Origin: Microbacterium mitrae
GTDB taxonomy: Bacteria; Actinomycetota; Actinomycetes; Actinomycetales; Microbacteriaceae
Length of the DNA stretch: 64,000 nt
Direction of reading: 5' to 3'
Assembly: GCF_008017445.1 (NCBI RefSeq)
Contig: NZ_VRSW01000005.1
Span: 62,001-126,000 of the forward strand
Positions 16,733 to 25,121 of this stretch are shown one piece after another. The notes under the pieces were generated by a model, which was not told the origin of the DNA, did no database searches, and saw only the letters and a program-made list of their open reading frames with translations. The number at the start of each line of letters is the position of its first letter. The stretch's first letter is position 1. The position numbers were made by a program, and so were the translations under genes.

Positions 16733-17359
16733 CTACGTTGCGGCGGAACCACGGCGCAGCTGAATCACGCAGTCCTGCGGATTGCAGGCGGGGCGGAGGC
16801 CGTCAACGTTGAGGGGTCCGCCAGCCTGGGTGACGATGGCCTGCAATAGCGTGACGTGAACGGCGCACCGGGTTGTTGGCGCGTCATCGGCCTGCCCAAG
16901 GTGCGCGCACGGGGAGAGGTCGATGGTGAGGTCTGTCGGGTCGACGATCGGGTCAAAGCCGGAGTCGATGAGGTTTTCGACAAGCGCGTCGATCTGGTGC
17001 AACTCGTCGTCGTTGAGGTCGCCGTTGTCGGTGTCGGGCAAGACCCGTCGCATCAGGTCACCGCGCTCGGCAGCCTCCTGCACCTTGCGCTGGGCCACCG
17101 GGCTCATGGCCTCTTCGTCGCCGGTGGCGGCGCTGTACAGCGTGCGTGGCCGCCCCCGTGTTTCGCGACGCTCGGTTTGCGAGACGATATAGCCGTCATC
17201 GCTCAGTCGCTGCAAGTGTTCGCGCACCGTATTGGGGTGGAGCCCGGTGGACTCTACTAACTCGTCAATGGTGCGCAAGGGTCGGGTCTGAAGCAGGTGC
17301 AAAATCTGGACTCGCGACTCACTCGAGATCGCGCTGTAGCCAGGATGTGACGAGGCCAT
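16733..17359 (-). CDS. Winged-helix regulator with C-terminal cysteine cluster
   Basis: A 208-residue transcription factor. An ArsR/MarR-type winged helix spans about residues 10-75 (SRVQILHLLQTRPLRTIDEL, then STGLHPNTVREHLQRL). The C-terminal part has four cysteines spaced C-x13-C-x26-C-x4-C (CAHLGQ..., RCAVH, ACNPQDC), reminiscent of the Fe-S sensing SufR group. It lies directly upstream of, and in the same direction as, cydABDC, so control of cytochrome bd in response to redox state or oxygen is inferred. The ATG at 17359 follows a GATAAT box (17366-17371) by 6 nt, so the mRNA is probably leaderless. Confidence 0.82.
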   Translation of the reverse strand: MASSHPGYSAISSESRVQILHLLQTRPLRTIDELVESTGLHPNTVREHLQRLSDDGYIVSQTERRETRGRPRTLYSAATGDEEAMSPVAQRKVQEAAERGDLMRRVLPDTDNGDLNDDELHQIDALVENLIDSGFDPIVDPTDLTIDLSPCAHLGQADDAPTTRCAVHVTLLQAIVTQAGGPLNVDGLRPACNPQDCVIQLRRGSAAT

Positions 17360-17446
17360 ACTTCTATTATCGGCAATGTCTGAGAGCGCAGCCGAGTTTG
17401 GCACTATTCGCGGAACGCCCCGCGCACAATCCCGGAAGAGAGCGCA

Positions 17447-18079
17447 ATGCCCGTTGCACACCCCGAGTCGATCGGGATCATCGGCGCAGGCAAGCTCGGG
17501 CGAACCCTCGCGAGCCTCTCGCTCGCCGCCGGATTTTCAGTGCTGCTTCATGGTTCCGGCCCTCGTGCCCGCACTGCGCGAATCATTGAAACCTTCGCTC
17601 CCGGCGCGGTCGCGGCGACGCTCGACGAGGTGGTGGCCGCCGACATTGTGGTGCTCGCGATTGGGTTGAGCGATGCCGAAGAGCTCGACTCGGCGTTGTT
17701 CCACGGCGTTGTGGTGGATCCGATGAATTATTGGGAAGAGGCCGACGGGCCGCGCCCTGATTTTGATGATGCGGCAATGCCGACGAGCGTGCTGGTGAAG
17801 CGCTGGCTGCCCGGCGCGAGCGTTGTGAAGGCGTTCAACCACGTCGCATACAGAGACCTCGCGGGCGGATCTCGCCGTGCGGGTGACCCCCATCGGTGGG
17901 GCATTGCGGTCGTCGCCGACGATACCCGGTCCGCTGCCATTGTTGCCGCGTGGGTTGATGCGTTGGGGTTTGATCCTGTCGTTATCGAAGACTTGGCGTC
18001 GACGTATGCGCTGCAGCCAGGGCAGGCGCTGTTTGGGGCGACGCTGTCGAGTGCTGAGCTGCGCCGTCAGCTGGGCTGA
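17447..18079 (+). CDS. NADP/F420-dependent oxidoreductase-like protein
   Basis: A 210-residue Rossmann-fold protein with the N-terminal dinucleotide motif GIIGAGKLGRTLASLSLAAG and the layout of the NADP oxidoreductase, coenzyme F420-dependent family. Conserved-looking stretches include VVDPMNYWEEADGPRPDFDD and KAFNHVAYRDLAGG. It could reduce F420 or another acceptor with NADPH, but the cofactor cannot be told from sequence alone. A GGAAGAGAG site lies just before the ATG. It is divergent from the cysteine-rich regulator, with an 87-bp shared spacer. Confidence 0.85.
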   Translation: MPVAHPESIGIIGAGKLGRTLASLSLAAGFSVLLHGSGPRARTARIIETFAPGAVAATLDEVVAADIVVLAIGLSDAEELDSALFHGVVVDPMNYWEEADGPRPDFDDAAMPTSVLVKRWLPGASVVKAFNHVAYRDLAGGSRRAGDPHRWGIAVVADDTRSAAIVAAWVDALGFDPVVIEDLASTYALQPGQALFGATLSSAELRRQLG

Positions 18080-18147
18080 GCGGTCTGGCTCATGGGCTGC
18101 GCGGTTCGGCTCACCCCACCGCGCGCGATGCGTGCGACGATAGCCAC

Positions 18148-18555
18148 ATGTTCCGTTTCATTCTGAACCTTATTTGGCTGGTGCTCTCTGGATGGGTGCT
18201 GTTCGTCGGCTACATGGTGGCTGGCGCGCTGTTGTGCATCACGATCATTGGTATTCCGTGGGGTATCGCGTCGTTCCGCATCGCGCGGTTCGCGATTTGG
18301 CCATTCGGGCGCACCGTGATTCCCAAGCAAGACGCGGGCATTGCTTCGCTTCTCGGCAACGTGATTTGGCTGATTCTGGCCGGATGGTGGTTGGCGCTCG
18401 CACACGTGCTCTCGGGCATTGCGCTGTGCGTCACGATCATCGGAATTCCGATGGGCATCGCAGACTTCAAGATGATTCCGGTGTCGCTGATGCCGCTGGG
18501 CGCACGAATCGTGTCGACCCGCAAGAGCCCGTTCGGCGCGGAGGCGCAGCGGTAG
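18148..18555 (+). CDS. YccF domain membrane protein (DUF307)
   Basis: Small integral membrane protein of 135 residues made of two related halves. Each half has a hydrophobic helix followed by the YccF signature (LLCITIIGIPWGIASFRI and ALCVTIIGIPMGIADFKM). Function unknown in the family. No Shine-Dalgarno sequence is visible before the ATG. Confidence 0.9.
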   Translation: MFRFILNLIWLVLSGWVLFVGYMVAGALLCITIIGIPWGIASFRIARFAIWPFGRTVIPKQDAGIASLLGNVIWLILAGWWLALAHVLSGIALCVTIIGIPMGIADFKMIPVSLMPLGARIVSTRKSPFGAEAQR

Positions 18556-18597
18556 CTAGCCAGTTAGCTAGTTAGCGGCGGCGTTTGCGGGGTCGGG

Positions 18598-18948
18598 CTA
18601 AGCGTCGGCGGGCTCGGCGTCGGCCTCGAGAATGGTGAAACGGGTGACGCGGTCGCCCTCGACCTCGAACACACCGGACGATTCACCGTTGAACACTTCG
18701 CTCGCCCACGCGAACCGCATGGCTGTCGTCGCTCCGTGTGTCACCGCGGTCATTACCGTCATCGTGGCGTTGGCGCCGATCGCGTCGGTTCGTGCCCACT
18801 GACGCAATCCGCTCGCACCGGTGAGCAATCGTCCCCAGTCATCAATGGTTCCGGAGTCGGTGAATGCGGCGACAAACGCATCACTGTCGCCATCGTTGAT
18901 CGCATCGATTACCCGCTGCACGGCAGCCGGCAACTTCATTTCACTCAC
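18598..18948 (-). CDS. SnoaL/NTF2-like fold protein
   Basis: A 116-residue protein with an NTF2/SnoaL-like pattern: an N-terminal helix (QRVIDAINDGDSDAFVAAFT), the GTIDDWGR turn and a C-terminal beta sheet ending in VFEVEGDRVTRFTILEA. No catalytic function can be assigned. The GTG at 18948 follows GAGGAGAAAAC; the open frame continues upstream to 19446 but that extension is only translation of the hairpin repeats. Confidence 0.75.
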   Translation of the reverse strand: MSEMKLPAAVQRVIDAINDGDSDAFVAAFTDSGTIDDWGRLLTGASGLRQWARTDAIGANATMTVMTAVTHGATTAMRFAWASEVFNGESSGVFEVEGDRVTRFTILEADAEPADA

Positions 18949-19080
18949 GTTTTCTCCTCGCCGACCATCGTGCCCTCTGGGCGTTGATCCTCCCACACAA
19001 CCCCGCCGCGCGGGAGGGGGAATGTGGTCTGGCCCGGTGTGGGTAGGAAACCTGTGCGCCGTCCCTGCGACCCGGACTTC

Positions 19081-19178
19081 CGACGCGACAGCAGGAGATT
19101 CACGTGAGGGAAGGAGATTATTGCGGTTTTCTCCTTGTGCCAGGTGAATCTCCTGCTCTCCCGTGGGGTGTGGAACCA
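19081..19178 (+). repeat. 98-bp hairpin repeat, copy 1
   Basis: It contains AGCAGGAGATTCAC (19090-19103) and its reverse complement (19144-19157). Nested inside is AAGGAGA (19111-19117) with TCTCCTT (19130-19136). Together they form a long two-tier hairpin of 68 nt, followed by CTCCCGTGGGGTGTGGAACC. Confidence 0.85.
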
Positions 19179-19270
19179 CGGAGCAGGTTGAGGAGATCGC
19201 GGGGGCTCGCCCGCGATGTGGAGGCTTTTGCGCCGAACCCGCGCCGTGGCGGCCTGGTGCGCTGCACCTT

Positions 19271-19368
19271 CGACGCGACAGCAGGAGACTCACGTGAAAG
19301 AAGGAGATTATTGCGGTTTTCTCTTTGTGCCAGGTGAATCTCCTGCTCTCCCGTGGGGTGTGGAACCG
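19271..19368 (+). repeat. 98-bp hairpin repeat, copy 2
   Basis: Same sequence as copy 1, 190 bp downstream, with about four differences by eye. One change turns the outer stem's ATT into ACT, leaving an A-C mismatch. The inner TCTCCTT becomes TCTCTTT, a G-U pair if read as RNA. Confidence 0.85.
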
Positions 19369-19496
19369 CGGGCAAGTCGAGGGGGAGTGTGGAGGTGCAC
19401 CCGCGGTGACCGTGGAAGTCCGAGCTCGCCCGGGATGACCGTGCAAGTCGGAGTTCGCTCTGGCTGAAGGAGGAGGTAGCTCACTCTGGCGGAAGA

Positions 19497-19538
19497 AAAA
19501 GTTAACGCGCCAGCCCTGGGGGCGGCGCGTTAACTTTT
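19497..19538. terminator. Terminator after tRNA-Ser
   Basis: Perfect 15-bp inverted repeat, AAAAGTTAACGCGCC with GGCGCGTTAACTTTT, around a 12-nt loop, with A/T tails on both sides. Read on the reverse strand it starts at the last base of the tRNA CCA end. Confidence 0.9.
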
Positions 19539-19627
19539 GGCGGAGAATGGGGGATTCGAACCCCCGAGGGCTTTAACACCCAACACGCTTTCCAAGCGTG
19601 CGCCATAGGCCACTAGGCGAATTCTCC
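19538..19627 (-). tRNA. tRNA-Ser (anticodon GGA)
   Basis: Class II tRNA with a 7-bp acceptor stem GGAGAAT/ATTCTCC. The anticodon arm is CACGC-TTGGAAA-GCGTG, the variable arm is long as expected for serine, and the T arm GGGGG-TTCGAAT-CCCCC is present. The discriminator G (19541) is followed by a genomically encoded CCA (19540-19538). Reads UCC/UCU codons. Confidence 0.96.
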
Positions 19628-19643
19628 TCGGCGTAAGCCTCGA

Positions 19644-22070
19644 CTAGCCTACCCTGTCGCGGAGGGTGCGACGAACCACATCGACCGATTGTTGTGAATC
19701 GATCGATCGATCGCGCGCGGTTGCATCGCCTCGGGTGGCGAGGTTCATGAGCGGAACCGACACCAGCGAGAGCGGAGCGAAGAACGCGCCGATACGTCGC
19801 GGCGTCGTCGCCTTCGCTCGGAGGCCGCGGCGAACCTCCTGCACCGCCGCCCACATATCGCCGCCGCTATCGGCCTGCCACGTGGTTCCGGAACCATACG
19901 ATGCGCGCTCGATGGACGTCACGAGCGTCGTCACGGCGTCAGCCGGCGCGCCGCGGTCGATGAGGCGCACCCCCATTTCGCGGGCCGACATGGTGGGCGA
20001 TGGCGCGGTTCCGTAGTCGGCGGCCGTTGCCACCACCTCCCGCCATGCGGCGGCGGCGGAACCATCGCGAATGGTCGCCGCGCGGGAGGAACCGAGTACG
20101 GCGCGCGCGCCGGCAGGAATCAGCGCCACAACCAACACGGCAAGCGCCACCAGCAGCACGGGCATCCACGGGAACGCCGGCGTCTGCGTTGCCGGGGCAG
20201 CCGCCGTCGTAGGTGCGACCGTCGGGCGCGCTGTCGCCTCGGGAACCACCGGAGCCTCGGTTGGCGCGGCCGTGGCGCCCACCTCCGTTCCGCCAGCCTC
20301 GGCGGGCTGGTCTGCGGCAAATGCCGTCGGGGTGCCGAGCGACTGTGTTGGCTCAAAGGCCACCCACCCGATGCCCTCGAAATACACCTCGGGCCACGCG
20401 TGCAGTTGGCTGGAAGTCACCTTGTAGACGCGCTGATTGTCGGCGTCAACGTCGTTCGTCGAGGAGCCGGGCAGGAATCCGACGACGATGCGTGCGGGCA
20501 TGTCGAGGGAGCGCGCCATCAGCGTGAACGCGGCGGCAAAATGCGCGCAGTATCCGGCGCGCACCTCGAGAAAGCGGTCGATCGCCGCCATGCTGTCGCC
20601 GTCGAAACCATCCTCAACCGGCGCGTCGAGCGAGTATTCAAACTCTGATGAGCGGAACCAGGTTTGCAGCGCCACGAGGCGGTCATAGTCGTTCGTTGCC
20701 TCGGCTGTGACGGCCGCCGCCAGCTCACTGACTCTCGCGGGCGTTCCCGCCGGCAACTCGGCGAGGTCTGGATAGCGGGCACTGCCGGTTGCCGCGGCGC
20801 GAATTTGCTCGGCCGACGGGCGCACTTCGCGGCTGAGCACCGTGTAGCTCTGGCTGCCAGCACTCGTACTTTCGGCAGCTGACCTGGCCGTGCGCGTGTC
20901 AGAGCCCGTCTGCCATTCGCCCGTCAAACCAGAAATTTCTACCGCAGCGTAGGGCAACGGCAGCCACGCCATCGCCAGGTTTTTCACGTCGATCATCGAG
21001 GTGTATTCCGTTACGCGCATATCGGGCCCCACCTCGACCGTGGGCGATGCCGCCAGCGTTGCGAGTGAGCCGACCGCGCTGTCGGGGCTGGCGACCCACG
21101 TTTCGCCGTCGAAAATGCTGAGGGTGGAGATGCGCAAGTACGGCGGAGTAGTTCTGTCACCGGAGACGGTGAGCACGTCGGTTTCTCGCGGCTGGCGCAG
21201 GTCATTGCCGAGATTGAGAGAGGGGGAGATGCTCAGCGCGGGGCCAAACCCCGGAATGATCTGAGAACGCGGCCCCTCGACGAGCGGTGCAATCGCGCCG
21301 CCAACGACCAGCGCCGACACCACGATGATCGCTGCCGACGCCGCCGGGCCGCCGCGTTCGGCAGTGGCGCTCAGCCGGCGCTCCCCGAGCGCGGTGACGC
21401 GCCGCACCACCAAAAACATCAGCACCAGCATGAGGATCAGCGCATTGAGATTGACCGCGCCCGGAACGATGAGCGGCGCAATGAGTCCCACCACCAACAC
21501 AATCGCCCCACCCAAGACAGGCAGGCGTGCGCTCACGATGAGCGTGTCGAGCACGACGGCCAGCGCACCGGTAGCGGCGACGAGCAAGAAGGTCAGCGCG
21601 TCGGTGGCAACCATCGGCGCGATGCCGAACACAATGTCGTTCACGGCCCGCGACAACAACCGTTCCATGCCCTCGATCGCGCTCGCGGTCGGAACCACGC
21701 CTAGCGCCGCCGTCGACGGCACGAAGAACAGGGTGAGTGCGCCGATGACAAGTAGCGCCTGAATCAGCGGAACCACGGCAAGCGGAACCCGCAAGCGGCG
21801 CAGCAGGTAGCCGGCGGAAAAGACCAGAGCGATCATGACGATCGTCATCATCATCCACATGCCGACCACGATGGGGCCGAGCAGGGAGAATATTCCGGCT
21901 CCCAGCAGCGTCGCGGTGAGCGCGCTGAGGAGCAGGTCGGGGCGCGATCGCGGCGCGCGGCGCTTTGGGGCTGCCGCCTCTGACTCGAAACCGCCGCTCA
22001 TGGTTCCGCCCGTCGCGCCAGACGGGAGAGACTCGACGTACGCTTGCGGCTCGGCCTCACGAATCGACAC
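19644..22070 (-). CDS. Transglutaminase-like membrane protein (TgpA/DUF3488 type)
   Basis: Multi-domain membrane protein of 808 residues. About six N-terminal helices (residues 45-245) precede an extracytoplasmic transglutaminase-like domain. The catalytic Cys is in VRAGYCAHFAAAF near residue 508, and the His is in SSQLHAWPEVYFEGIGWVAF. A Thr/Pro/Ala-rich linker, another membrane helix (PVLLVALAVLVVALIPAGA) and a cytoplasmic tail follow. It is third in the moxR-DUF58-tgpA unit on the reverse strand. The GTG start overlaps the DUF58 stop by 14 bp; an ATG 23 codons downstream is an alternative. Substrate unknown; a cell-envelope role is usual for the family. Confidence 0.92.
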   Translation of the reverse strand: MSIREAEPQAYVESLPSGATGGTMSGGFESEAAAPKRRAPRSRPDLLLSALTATLLGAGIFSLLGPIVVGMWMMMTIVMIALVFSAGYLLRRLRVPLAVVPLIQALLVIGALTLFFVPSTAALGVVPTASAIEGMERLLSRAVNDIVFGIAPMVATDALTFLLVAATGALAVVLDTLIVSARLPVLGGAIVLVVGLIAPLIVPGAVNLNALILMLVLMFLVVRRVTALGERRLSATAERGGPAASAAIIVVSALVVGGAIAPLVEGPRSQIIPGFGPALSISPSLNLGNDLRQPRETDVLTVSGDRTTPPYLRISTLSIFDGETWVASPDSAVGSLATLAASPTVEVGPDMRVTEYTSMIDVKNLAMAWLPLPYAAVEISGLTGEWQTGSDTRTARSAAESTSAGSQSYTVLSREVRPSAEQIRAAATGSARYPDLAELPAGTPARVSELAAAVTAEATNDYDRLVALQTWFRSSEFEYSLDAPVEDGFDGDSMAAIDRFLEVRAGYCAHFAAAFTLMARSLDMPARIVVGFLPGSSTNDVDADNQRVYKVTSSQLHAWPEVYFEGIGWVAFEPTQSLGTPTAFAADQPAEAGGTEVGATAAPTEAPVVPEATARPTVAPTTAAAPATQTPAFPWMPVLLVALAVLVVALIPAGARAVLGSSRAATIRDGSAAAAWREVVATAADYGTAPSPTMSAREMGVRLIDRGAPADAVTTLVTSIERASYGSGTTWQADSGGDMWAAVQEVRRGLRAKATTPRRIGAFFAPLSLVSVPLMNLATRGDATARDRSIDSQQSVDVVRRTLRDRVG

Positions 22071-23316
22071 GCGACGCTCCCTGCTCCAGAGCGGTCAGCC
22101 AGGCTGAAATGACGGCGTCGTCGCGGCGACGAATATCGGCGGCGTCAACGGCGCTGGTGCGCCATCCGGCATGGTGGCACTCGTCAAGCACGGTGGCTTC
22201 GGTGTCTGCCGCGAACAGCACGGCGAAGGTCGATGAGTGCGCGAGCGGGGCGATGGCCGCGGTCTGCTGCGGCGTGACGCCGCGCGTCAGCAACACGAGC
22301 GGCCCAGCTCCGCCCTCGGGTGCCAGGGCGCGCAGTTGCTCCCAACGATCGCCGCCGTGCGTCGTGACGGTGGCGAATGCGGACAGCATGCCGGGAATGT
22401 CAGCGTCGTCGGTGAGCGGATCGCACAGCTCCACGCCGTCCTGGTCGCAGACGACGACCAGATACCCCTCAAACATCAGCCGAGCGGCCACCGAAACGCA
22501 CATCGACAGCATGGTTTCAAACGCCGCGTCTTTCGCCTCCGACTGTCCGGCAGCCGCGTGCCAACGCGTCACGGCGCGGTCCAAGACGATGATCGCGCGC
22601 GGCGTCGACTCCTTCTCCTCCTGGCGCACCATGAGCTGGTCGCGGTGTGCGGTGGCGCGCCAATGAATGCGGCGCATGGAGTCGCCCGGCGCGTAGGGCC
22701 GCGCGATGAGATTGTCGGCGCCCTCGCCGAGGTGCGATGTGCTTGAGTGCAGCGATCCGCCAGATTCGCCCGCGGAGATGGGGAGTGCGGCGATCGGAAC
22801 CAGGGCAGGTGCGATAGTGACGGGAGTGGCCTCGCCCAGTGAGGTGTGGCGACGCACGAGACCGAAAGGGTCGGTCGTCGTGATGCGAAACGGGCCGATC
22901 TTGTGCACACCGCGCCGTACGCCGGTGACGGGGTACCGCACCGTCAGAGTCTGCGCACCCCGTCGCAGCGACGAGCCGATCGTCGGCACCGTGCCGGTGG
23001 CATCGCCGCGGAGCGCGTCGGGCAGCGCATCGGTGCAGGAGCCGACGGGGGTGGGCATGAGCGATTGCGCGCGAAACCGCGCCTCAATGGTCGATTCGTG
23101 GCCGACGCTCAGGATCTCGGTTGAGACACTACGCGTGAGTTCACCGGCTTTGCGGCCGATGAACTGCCACAGCGCGGCAGCGACGAGTATCGCGAGAAAG
23201 ATGCATCCGATGTACGCGAGGTCAGGCAGCGCGATGAGCGTTGCGCCCCACAGCGCTGCCGCGCCGATGATGAGCAGACACCAACCGCGAATCGTCAGTA
23301 CGAGACGGGTTTGCAC
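22057..23316 (-). CDS. DUF58 domain-containing protein
   Basis: A 419-residue protein with two membrane helices near the N-terminus (about residues 9-55) and a cytoplasmic DUF58/von Willebrand A-like domain. It has the family block PGDSMRRIHWRATAHRDQL and VRQEEKES. It works with a MoxR ATPase in an envelope or complex-assembly role that is not defined here. The GTG start lies one base after the moxR TAG (TAGTGTG). The longer open frame runs inside moxR in another phase and is not coding. Confidence 0.9.
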   Translation of the reverse strand: MQTRLVLTIRGWCLLIIGAAALWGATLIALPDLAYIGCIFLAILVAAALWQFIGRKAGELTRSVSTEILSVGHESTIEARFRAQSLMPTPVGSCTDALPDALRGDATGTVPTIGSSLRRGAQTLTVRYPVTGVRRGVHKIGPFRITTTDPFGLVRRHTSLGEATPVTIAPALVPIAALPISAGESGGSLHSSTSHLGEGADNLIARPYAPGDSMRRIHWRATAHRDQLMVRQEEKESTPRAIIVLDRAVTRWHAAAGQSEAKDAAFETMLSMCVSVAARLMFEGYLVVVCDQDGVELCDPLTDDADIPGMLSAFATVTTHGGDRWEQLRALAPEGGAGPLVLLTRGVTPQQTAAIAPLAHSSTFAVLFAADTEATVLDECHHAGWRTSAVDAADIRRRDDAVISAWLTALEQGASRVDS

Positions 23317-23317
23317 A

Positions 23318-24313
23318 CTAGCCTCGGGTTGCGATCGGAACCGGAGTGCTCCGGGCGATCGACGCCAGAATGTCGGCGACTGCATCCGTCGTTGACCGAG
23401 ACCGCGATCCTGACACGGCGCGCGTCGGAATGAGTCGGTGCGCCAGCACTGGTTCCAACAGGTCGGTGATGTCATCGGGAATGACAAATTCGCGGTCACT
23501 CAACGCTGCCCACACTTTTGCCGCCCGCACGAGCTGAAGTGTGGCGCGGGGGCTGGCGCCGAGGCGAACTTCTGGGTGGGAGCGCGTCGCGTGAATCAGT
23601 TGCACCGCGTACGACTCGATCACAGGGGAGACATGAATATTGCGCGCGAACCAGATGAGACGGCGAACGGTCGTGGCGTCAACGACGGGAGCAATACCCT
23701 CCAGCGGGTTGCGAACATCGCGCTGACGAAGCATCGCCATCTCGGCCGCGGCATCGGGATATCCCATGGAGAGCCGCATCATGAAACGGTCGCGCTGCGC
23801 CTCGGGCAGCGCGTAGGTTCCCTCCATCTCCAACGGGTTTTGCGTCGCGACCACCAGGAACGGAGCGGGAAGCAGGTGTGTCTCGCCATCGACAGTGACC
23901 TGGTGCTCTTCCATCGCCTCAAGCAATGCGGACTGCGTTTTGGGGGAGGCTCGGTTGATCTCGTCGGCAATGACGATGTTGGCAAACACCGCGCCGGGCT
24001 TGAACTCAAACTCCCGAGACACCGGGTTAAACACCGACACGCCCGTGACGTCACCGGGGAGCAAATCGGGGGTGAACTGAATACGGCGCACGACGGCATC
24101 CATTGACGACGCCAGTGCGCGCGCAAGCATAGTCTTTCCGACACCCGGAACGTCTTCGATAAGCAAATGCCCCTCGGCAAGAAGACACACCAGAGCGGCG
24201 TTCAGAGCACCGGGCTTGCCGTCGATCACGGTTCCGACAGAGTCGGTGATGGCCGTGGTGAGAGCACGAAACTCGGTGGGCGACATCAGCTCGGGAGTAT
24301 CGGAGTCTTGCAT
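23318..24313 (-). CDS. MoxR-family AAA+ ATPase
   Basis: AAA+ chaperone-like ATPase of 331 residues: Walker A EDVPGVGKTMLARAL (about residue 60), Walker B IVIADEINRASPKTQSALLE, the sensor region VATQNPLEMEGTYALPEAQ with arginine finger DRF, and the C-terminal lid. First gene of the moxR-DUF58-tgpA unit. Start uncertain: the ATG at 24313 (MQDSDTPEL) is used, but an ATG four codons upstream has a similar weak context. The longer frame to 24448 would run into the SRP RNA gene. Confidence 0.92.
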   Translation of the reverse strand: MQDSDTPELMSPTEFRALTTAITDSVGTVIDGKPGALNAALVCLLAEGHLLIEDVPGVGKTMLARALASSMDAVVRRIQFTPDLLPGDVTGVSVFNPVSREFEFKPGAVFANIVIADEINRASPKTQSALLEAMEEHQVTVDGETHLLPAPFLVVATQNPLEMEGTYALPEAQRDRFMMRLSMGYPDAAAEMAMLRQRDVRNPLEGIAPVVDATTVRRLIWFARNIHVSPVIESYAVQLIHATRSHPEVRLGASPRATLQLVRAAKVWAALSDREFVIPDDITDLLEPVLAHRLIPTRAVSGSRSRSTTDAVADILASIARSTPVPIATRG

Positions 24314-24416
24314 TGGGCCACCCATCCGGATCAACAACATCGTTGGCTTGATGGTAGTCCCAACGCCATCGGGGCGGCCCGCGAACGAGAGCACTCCCAT
24401 GAGCCTGTAAGATAGA

Positions 24417-24507
24417 AACAGCTCTCCGCGCGGCGGCATCCAGGCCAACTCCCCCAGGACGGAAACGTAGCAAGGGTAACCAGGCTCTGCCGGGTGCGCG
24501 GAGGGTC
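24417..24507 (+). ncRNA. ffs: Signal recognition particle RNA, small bacterial type
   Basis: The core GGCCAACTCCCCCAGGACGG, then GGAAACGTAGCAAGGGTAACC, forms the SRP54-binding domain IV with its asymmetric loop. The 5' CTCCGCGC pairs with the 3' GCGCGGAG to close the stem. TCTTTATTTTTC after the stem acts as terminator. It lies between moxR (divergent) and the GC-rich repeat island. Ends are approximate. Confidence 0.9.
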
Positions 24508-24659
24508 TTTATTTTTCCCGCGCGCTTCGCCGCGCGCGTGGTTCCCCCCGCGCGTGGTGGGCGCCCCGGCGCCCTTCTTCATTTCCGCCCGCGCCCGCGC
24601 CCGCCCCTGGCCCGCGCCCTCCCCGCACGGCCCGACGCCTCGCGCCCCCGCCCATTCCG

Positions 24660-24728
24660 GCGAAACGCACTCTGGTCGGCGAAACACCGCCGCGCCGCAT
24701 GTTTCTCGCCGACCAAAATGTGTTTCGC
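24660..24728. repeat. 69-bp GGTCGGCGA hairpin element, copy 1
   Basis: Near-perfect arms of about 27 bp: GCGAAACGCACTCTGGTCGG with GCGAAACA on the left, TGTTTCTCGCCGACC with AAAATGTGTTTCGC on the right. The loop is CCGCCGCGCCGCA. It begins the 113-bp direct repeat. Confidence 0.85.
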
Positions 24729-24877
24729 AGGGGAAACGCGCGCGCGGGGACAGCTGCGTCCGCGGAGTGCGGGACGGCCGGGTGCTCGGAGAGCCTCATT
24801 TGCCCGGGCGCCCTTCTTCATTTCCGCGCCCCGCGCCCCTCGCACCCGCGCTTCGCACCCGCGTTTCGCGCCCCGCC

Positions 24878-24946
24878 GCGAAACGCACTCTGGTCGGCGA
24901 AACACCGCCGCGCCGCATGTTTCTCGCCGACCAAAATGTGTTTCGC
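24878..24946. repeat. 69-bp GGTCGGCGA hairpin element, copy 2
   Basis: Identical to copy 1, 218 bp downstream, as part of the second 113-bp direct repeat. Confidence 0.85.
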
Positions 24947-24993
24947 AGGGGAAACGCGCGCGCGGGGACAGCTGCGTCCGCGGAGTGCGGGGA

Positions 24994-25053
24994 CAGGTGC
25001 GGCCCGCGGCGTGCAGGTGCGGCCCGCGGCGTGCAGGTACGGCCCGCGGCGTG
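24994..25053 (+). repeat. Three tandem copies of a 20-bp unit
   Basis: CAGGTGCGGCCCGCGGCGTG three times in a row, with one base change in the third copy. It lies just upstream of the pta promoter region. Confidence 0.8.
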
Positions 25054-25087
25054 CGACGCGGACCTGCGGAGAGCCTTATTTTCCCGG

Positions 25088-25108
25088 GCGCCCCATATCG
25101 TGGGGCGC
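25088..25108. promoter_or_regulatory. Hairpin upstream of pta
   Basis: 8-bp perfect stem GCGCCCCA/TGGGGCGC with a 5-nt loop, ending 13 nt before the pta start and directly before its -10-like box. It could be a protein site or a weak terminator. Confidence 0.4.
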
Positions 25109-25109
25109 G

Positions 25110-25115
25110 TAGGGT
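25110..25115 (+). promoter_or_regulatory. -10 box of leaderless pta-ackA
   Basis: TAGGGT lies 6 nt before the pta GTG, placing transcription start at or next to the start codon. No Shine-Dalgarno sequence is present. Confidence 0.5.
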
Positions 25116-25121
25116 TAGAGC

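Larger units (their letters stand above)
18996..19496. other. Repeat-bearing spacer, no credible gene
   Basis: About 500 bp between the SnoaL-like gene and tRNA-Ser. It contains two near-identical 98-bp repeats and a smaller hairpin CGCGGGGGCTCGCCCGCG at about 19198-19215. Frames across it are repeat translations on both strands. Confidence 0.6.
24517..25109. other. GC-rich repeat island, no credible gene
   Basis: About 590 bp of very GC-rich sequence between ffs and pta. It holds two copies of a 113-bp direct repeat (24661-24773 and 24879-24991, identical by eye), each starting with a 69-bp hairpin. A shared block GGGCGCCCTTCTTCATTTCC occurs next to the copies, and three 20-bp tandem repeats precede a hairpin at pta. 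Long frames exist in several phases at once, as expected from composition alone. Confidence 0.7.

Noticed and set aside
18949-19446. 166-codon N-terminal extension of the SnoaL-like gene
   Set aside because: Translates the two hairpin repeats; a good ribosome binding site precedes the GTG at 18948.
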